DNA from: CAYNJG01 sp965216885 | GTDB taxonomy: Bacteria; Planctomycetota; Planctomycetia; Pirellulales; Pirellulaceae | DNA: 64,000 nucleotides | Assembly (NCBI GenBank): GCA_965216885.1 | Contig: OZ244209.1 | Span: 1,178,001 to 1,242,000, forward strand | Direction of reading: 5' to 3' | Part shown: positions 62,889-64,000 of the stretch, piece after piece | Position numbering within the stretch: position 1 is the stretch's first letter | How the letters are laid out: every line of letters starts with the position of its first letter | The notes under the pieces: model-generated | Database searches by the model: none | Told to the model about the DNA's origin: nothing | What the model saw: only the letters and a program-made list of their open reading frames with translations | Position numbers and translations under genes: made by a program

Positions 62889-64000
62889 CTAGGTGATCGG
62901 CTCTTTCTTGCCGTTCTTTTGCACCTTGCTCCAGTCACGTCGTTGCCGCGAGCTGGGGATCCCCATTTTCTTTCGGTACTTTGTAATGGTTCGACGAGCG
63001 GCCGAGAGGCCATGTGCTTTCAGCCTCTTCACCAGTTCATCGTCACTATACGGCTTGCTCTTGTCCTCGCCGTCAATCAATTCCTGCAATTTCAGGCGAA
63101 TTGCGTCCCACGTGATATCTTCGCCATCGGCGCTTTTCGTGCCACCGGCAAAGAATCTCTTTAGCGGGTAAATACCTCGCGGCGTTTGCACCCACTTGTC
63201 GCCAACGGCGCGGCTGACGGTGGTCACGTGGACGCCGACTTTGTCAGCAATCTGCTGCATTTTCAGTGGCTCGATCGCCTCCGGTCCCTCATTGAGGAAA
63301 CGCGTCTGGTGATCCACAATCGCCTGGGCGACGCGATGGAGCGTATTGCGACGCTGCTCGATGGATTCGATCAGCCATTGGGCGGCATTGATTTTACGCT
63401 TGATGAATTCCTTCTCTTCGGCGGTTGCCTTGCCGCTAAGGAATCGATCGCGGTAGTACTTGTTGATTCGCAGGCTGGGCGTGCGACCCTCTTCCATGCG
63501 TACCTGGAACGAGCCGTCTTCCATCTGGTCGACGAACAGGTCGGGTGTCACCGTCGGTGCGGCGACGTCGGAAAAGATTGCGCCCGGTTTGGGATTCAGG
63601 GTTCGCATGTCAACGAGTGCTTCCTGGATGTGCTCCAGGGTGAGGCCCGTCTTCTTTTCGATGGTCGGCAGACGGTTGTGCTGTAGGTCGTCGAGGTGGT
63701 CGGCGATGAGCACACACAGTTCGTCGTACATCAGCAGGTCGGGCGTGAGTTGCAGCAGCAGGCATTCACGCAGGTCCCGGGCCCCGACGCCGATCGGGTC
63801 GAGCTGTTGGATGATTTCGAGTGCCTTTTCGGCGAGGTGAATCGTCGCGGGGTCGGACATCGGTGGCAGGATGTCTTCAAGGCTGCCGGTCAGATAGCCG
63901 TTGCTGTCCAGGCTGCTGACGATCCGCTCGGCCATCTCGCGAATCTCGCCAGGTAGCTCAAGCTCGCCGAGTTGATGCTCAAGGTGTGCATGCAGTGTTT
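62889..64000 (-). CDS. rpoN: RNA polymerase sigma-54 factor RpoN (partial, N-terminus off the right edge)
   Basis: The frame is open from the stop at 62889 to the window edge (370 codons). Seen: the core-binding region (SLDSNGYLTGSLEDILP, QQLDPIGVGARDLRECLLLQ), the DNA-binding helix-turn-helix (VHVTTVSRAVGDKWVQTPRG) and the RpoN box (ARRTITKYRKKMGI) near the C-terminus. The N-terminal region I (activator contact) lies outside. It drives transcription from -24/-12 promoters with enhancer-binding proteins. Confidence 0.97.
   Translation of the reverse strand, partial: TLHAHLEHQLGELELPGEIREMAERIVSSLDSNGYLTGSLEDILPPMSDPATIHLAEKALEIIQQLDPIGVGARDLRECLLLQLTPDLLMYDELCVLIADHLDDLQHNRLPTIEKKTGLTLEHIQEALVDMRTLNPKPGAIFSDVAAPTVTPDLFVDQMEDGSFQVRMEEGRTPSLRINKYYRDRFLSGKATAEEKEFIKRKINAAQWLIESIEQRRNTLHRVAQAIVDHQTRFLNEGPEAIEPLKMQQIADKVGVHVTTVSRAVGDKWVQTPRGIYPLKRFFAGGTKSADGEDITWDAIRLKLQELIDGEDKSKPYSDDELVKRLKAHGLSAARRTITKYRKKMGIPSSRQRRDWSKVQKNGKKEPIT

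Overview
The window looks like a chromosomal segment of a planctomycete (Planctomycetota, probably Pirellulales-like). The evidence is the mix of families: ECF sigma factors next to serine/threonine kinases with anti-sigma-like N-termini, a PEP-CTERM protein, Tat-exported Gfo/Idh/MocA and TIM-barrel proteins, a ThuA-like protein, a PhoPQ-activated pathogenicity-related (PqaA) hydrolase, many secreted coiled-coil proteins and dispersed palindromic repeats. Genes lie on both strands in short units. No rRNA, tRNA or CRISPR array was seen.

Layout. (1) 1-8760 is an accessory island, visibly more AT-rich than the rest. On the minus strand it holds a 55-aa ORF, a 1,896-aa protein with a C-terminal STAND-like ATPase, and a coupled second ATPase-like gene whose P-loop lacks its lysine and which runs off the left edge. 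Next to them is the C-terminal stub of an SMC/RecF-like ATPase, cut off exactly where a REP-type HUH transposase element begins. (2) 8943-13914: a TSUP permease, a repeat-rich DUF937-like membrane protein, a class V aminotransferase and a spermidine-synthase-like protein. (3) 14062-24107: two ECF sigma factor plus kinase modules, the first continuing into two paralogous secreted coiled-coil proteins, with a secreted Pro/Gln-rich repeat protein between the modules. The second kinase carries a polysaccharide-export-like domain. (4) 24229-29202: rsmH, a molybdenum-carrier-like protein, a coiled-coil protein, then a coupled B12-binding radical SAM protein and glycosyltransferase. (5) 29363-36636: a small membrane protein, ThuA, a SnoaL/DUF4440-like protein, an esterase, a PEP-CTERM protein, a 121-bp tandem repeat array and UxaA altronate dehydratase. 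(6) 36759-42057: DinG-type helicase, thiS-thiG, a small anchored protein and a TIM-barrel isomerase-like protein. (7) 42494-54806: a membrane protein, an EF-hand metallophosphatase, an EEP-family hydrolase, an SDR plus a DenD-like dehydrogenase, an acyltransferase with an ankyrin insertion, Tex, an EamA transporter, a small HExxH protein and uridine kinase. (8) 54948-64000: small membrane proteins (one with a ribbon-helix-helix-like tail), a secreted coiled-coil protein, a PPP phosphatase, a Gfo/Idh/MocA oxidoreductase, a duplicated-domain secreted protein, a 78-bp repeat array, a PqaA-like hydrolase and the C-terminal part of sigma-54 (rpoN).

How the genes fit together. The sigma/kinase modules read as signalling units whose products act on or near the cell surface. 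The sugar-acid enzymes (UxaA, DenD-like, SDR, Gfo/Idh/MocA, TIM barrel) suit a polysaccharide-degrading lifestyle. The best candidate for an undescribed system is the ATPase pair at 1-6285, which sits in a partly decayed, defence-island-like setting. Its function is not known from sequence alone.
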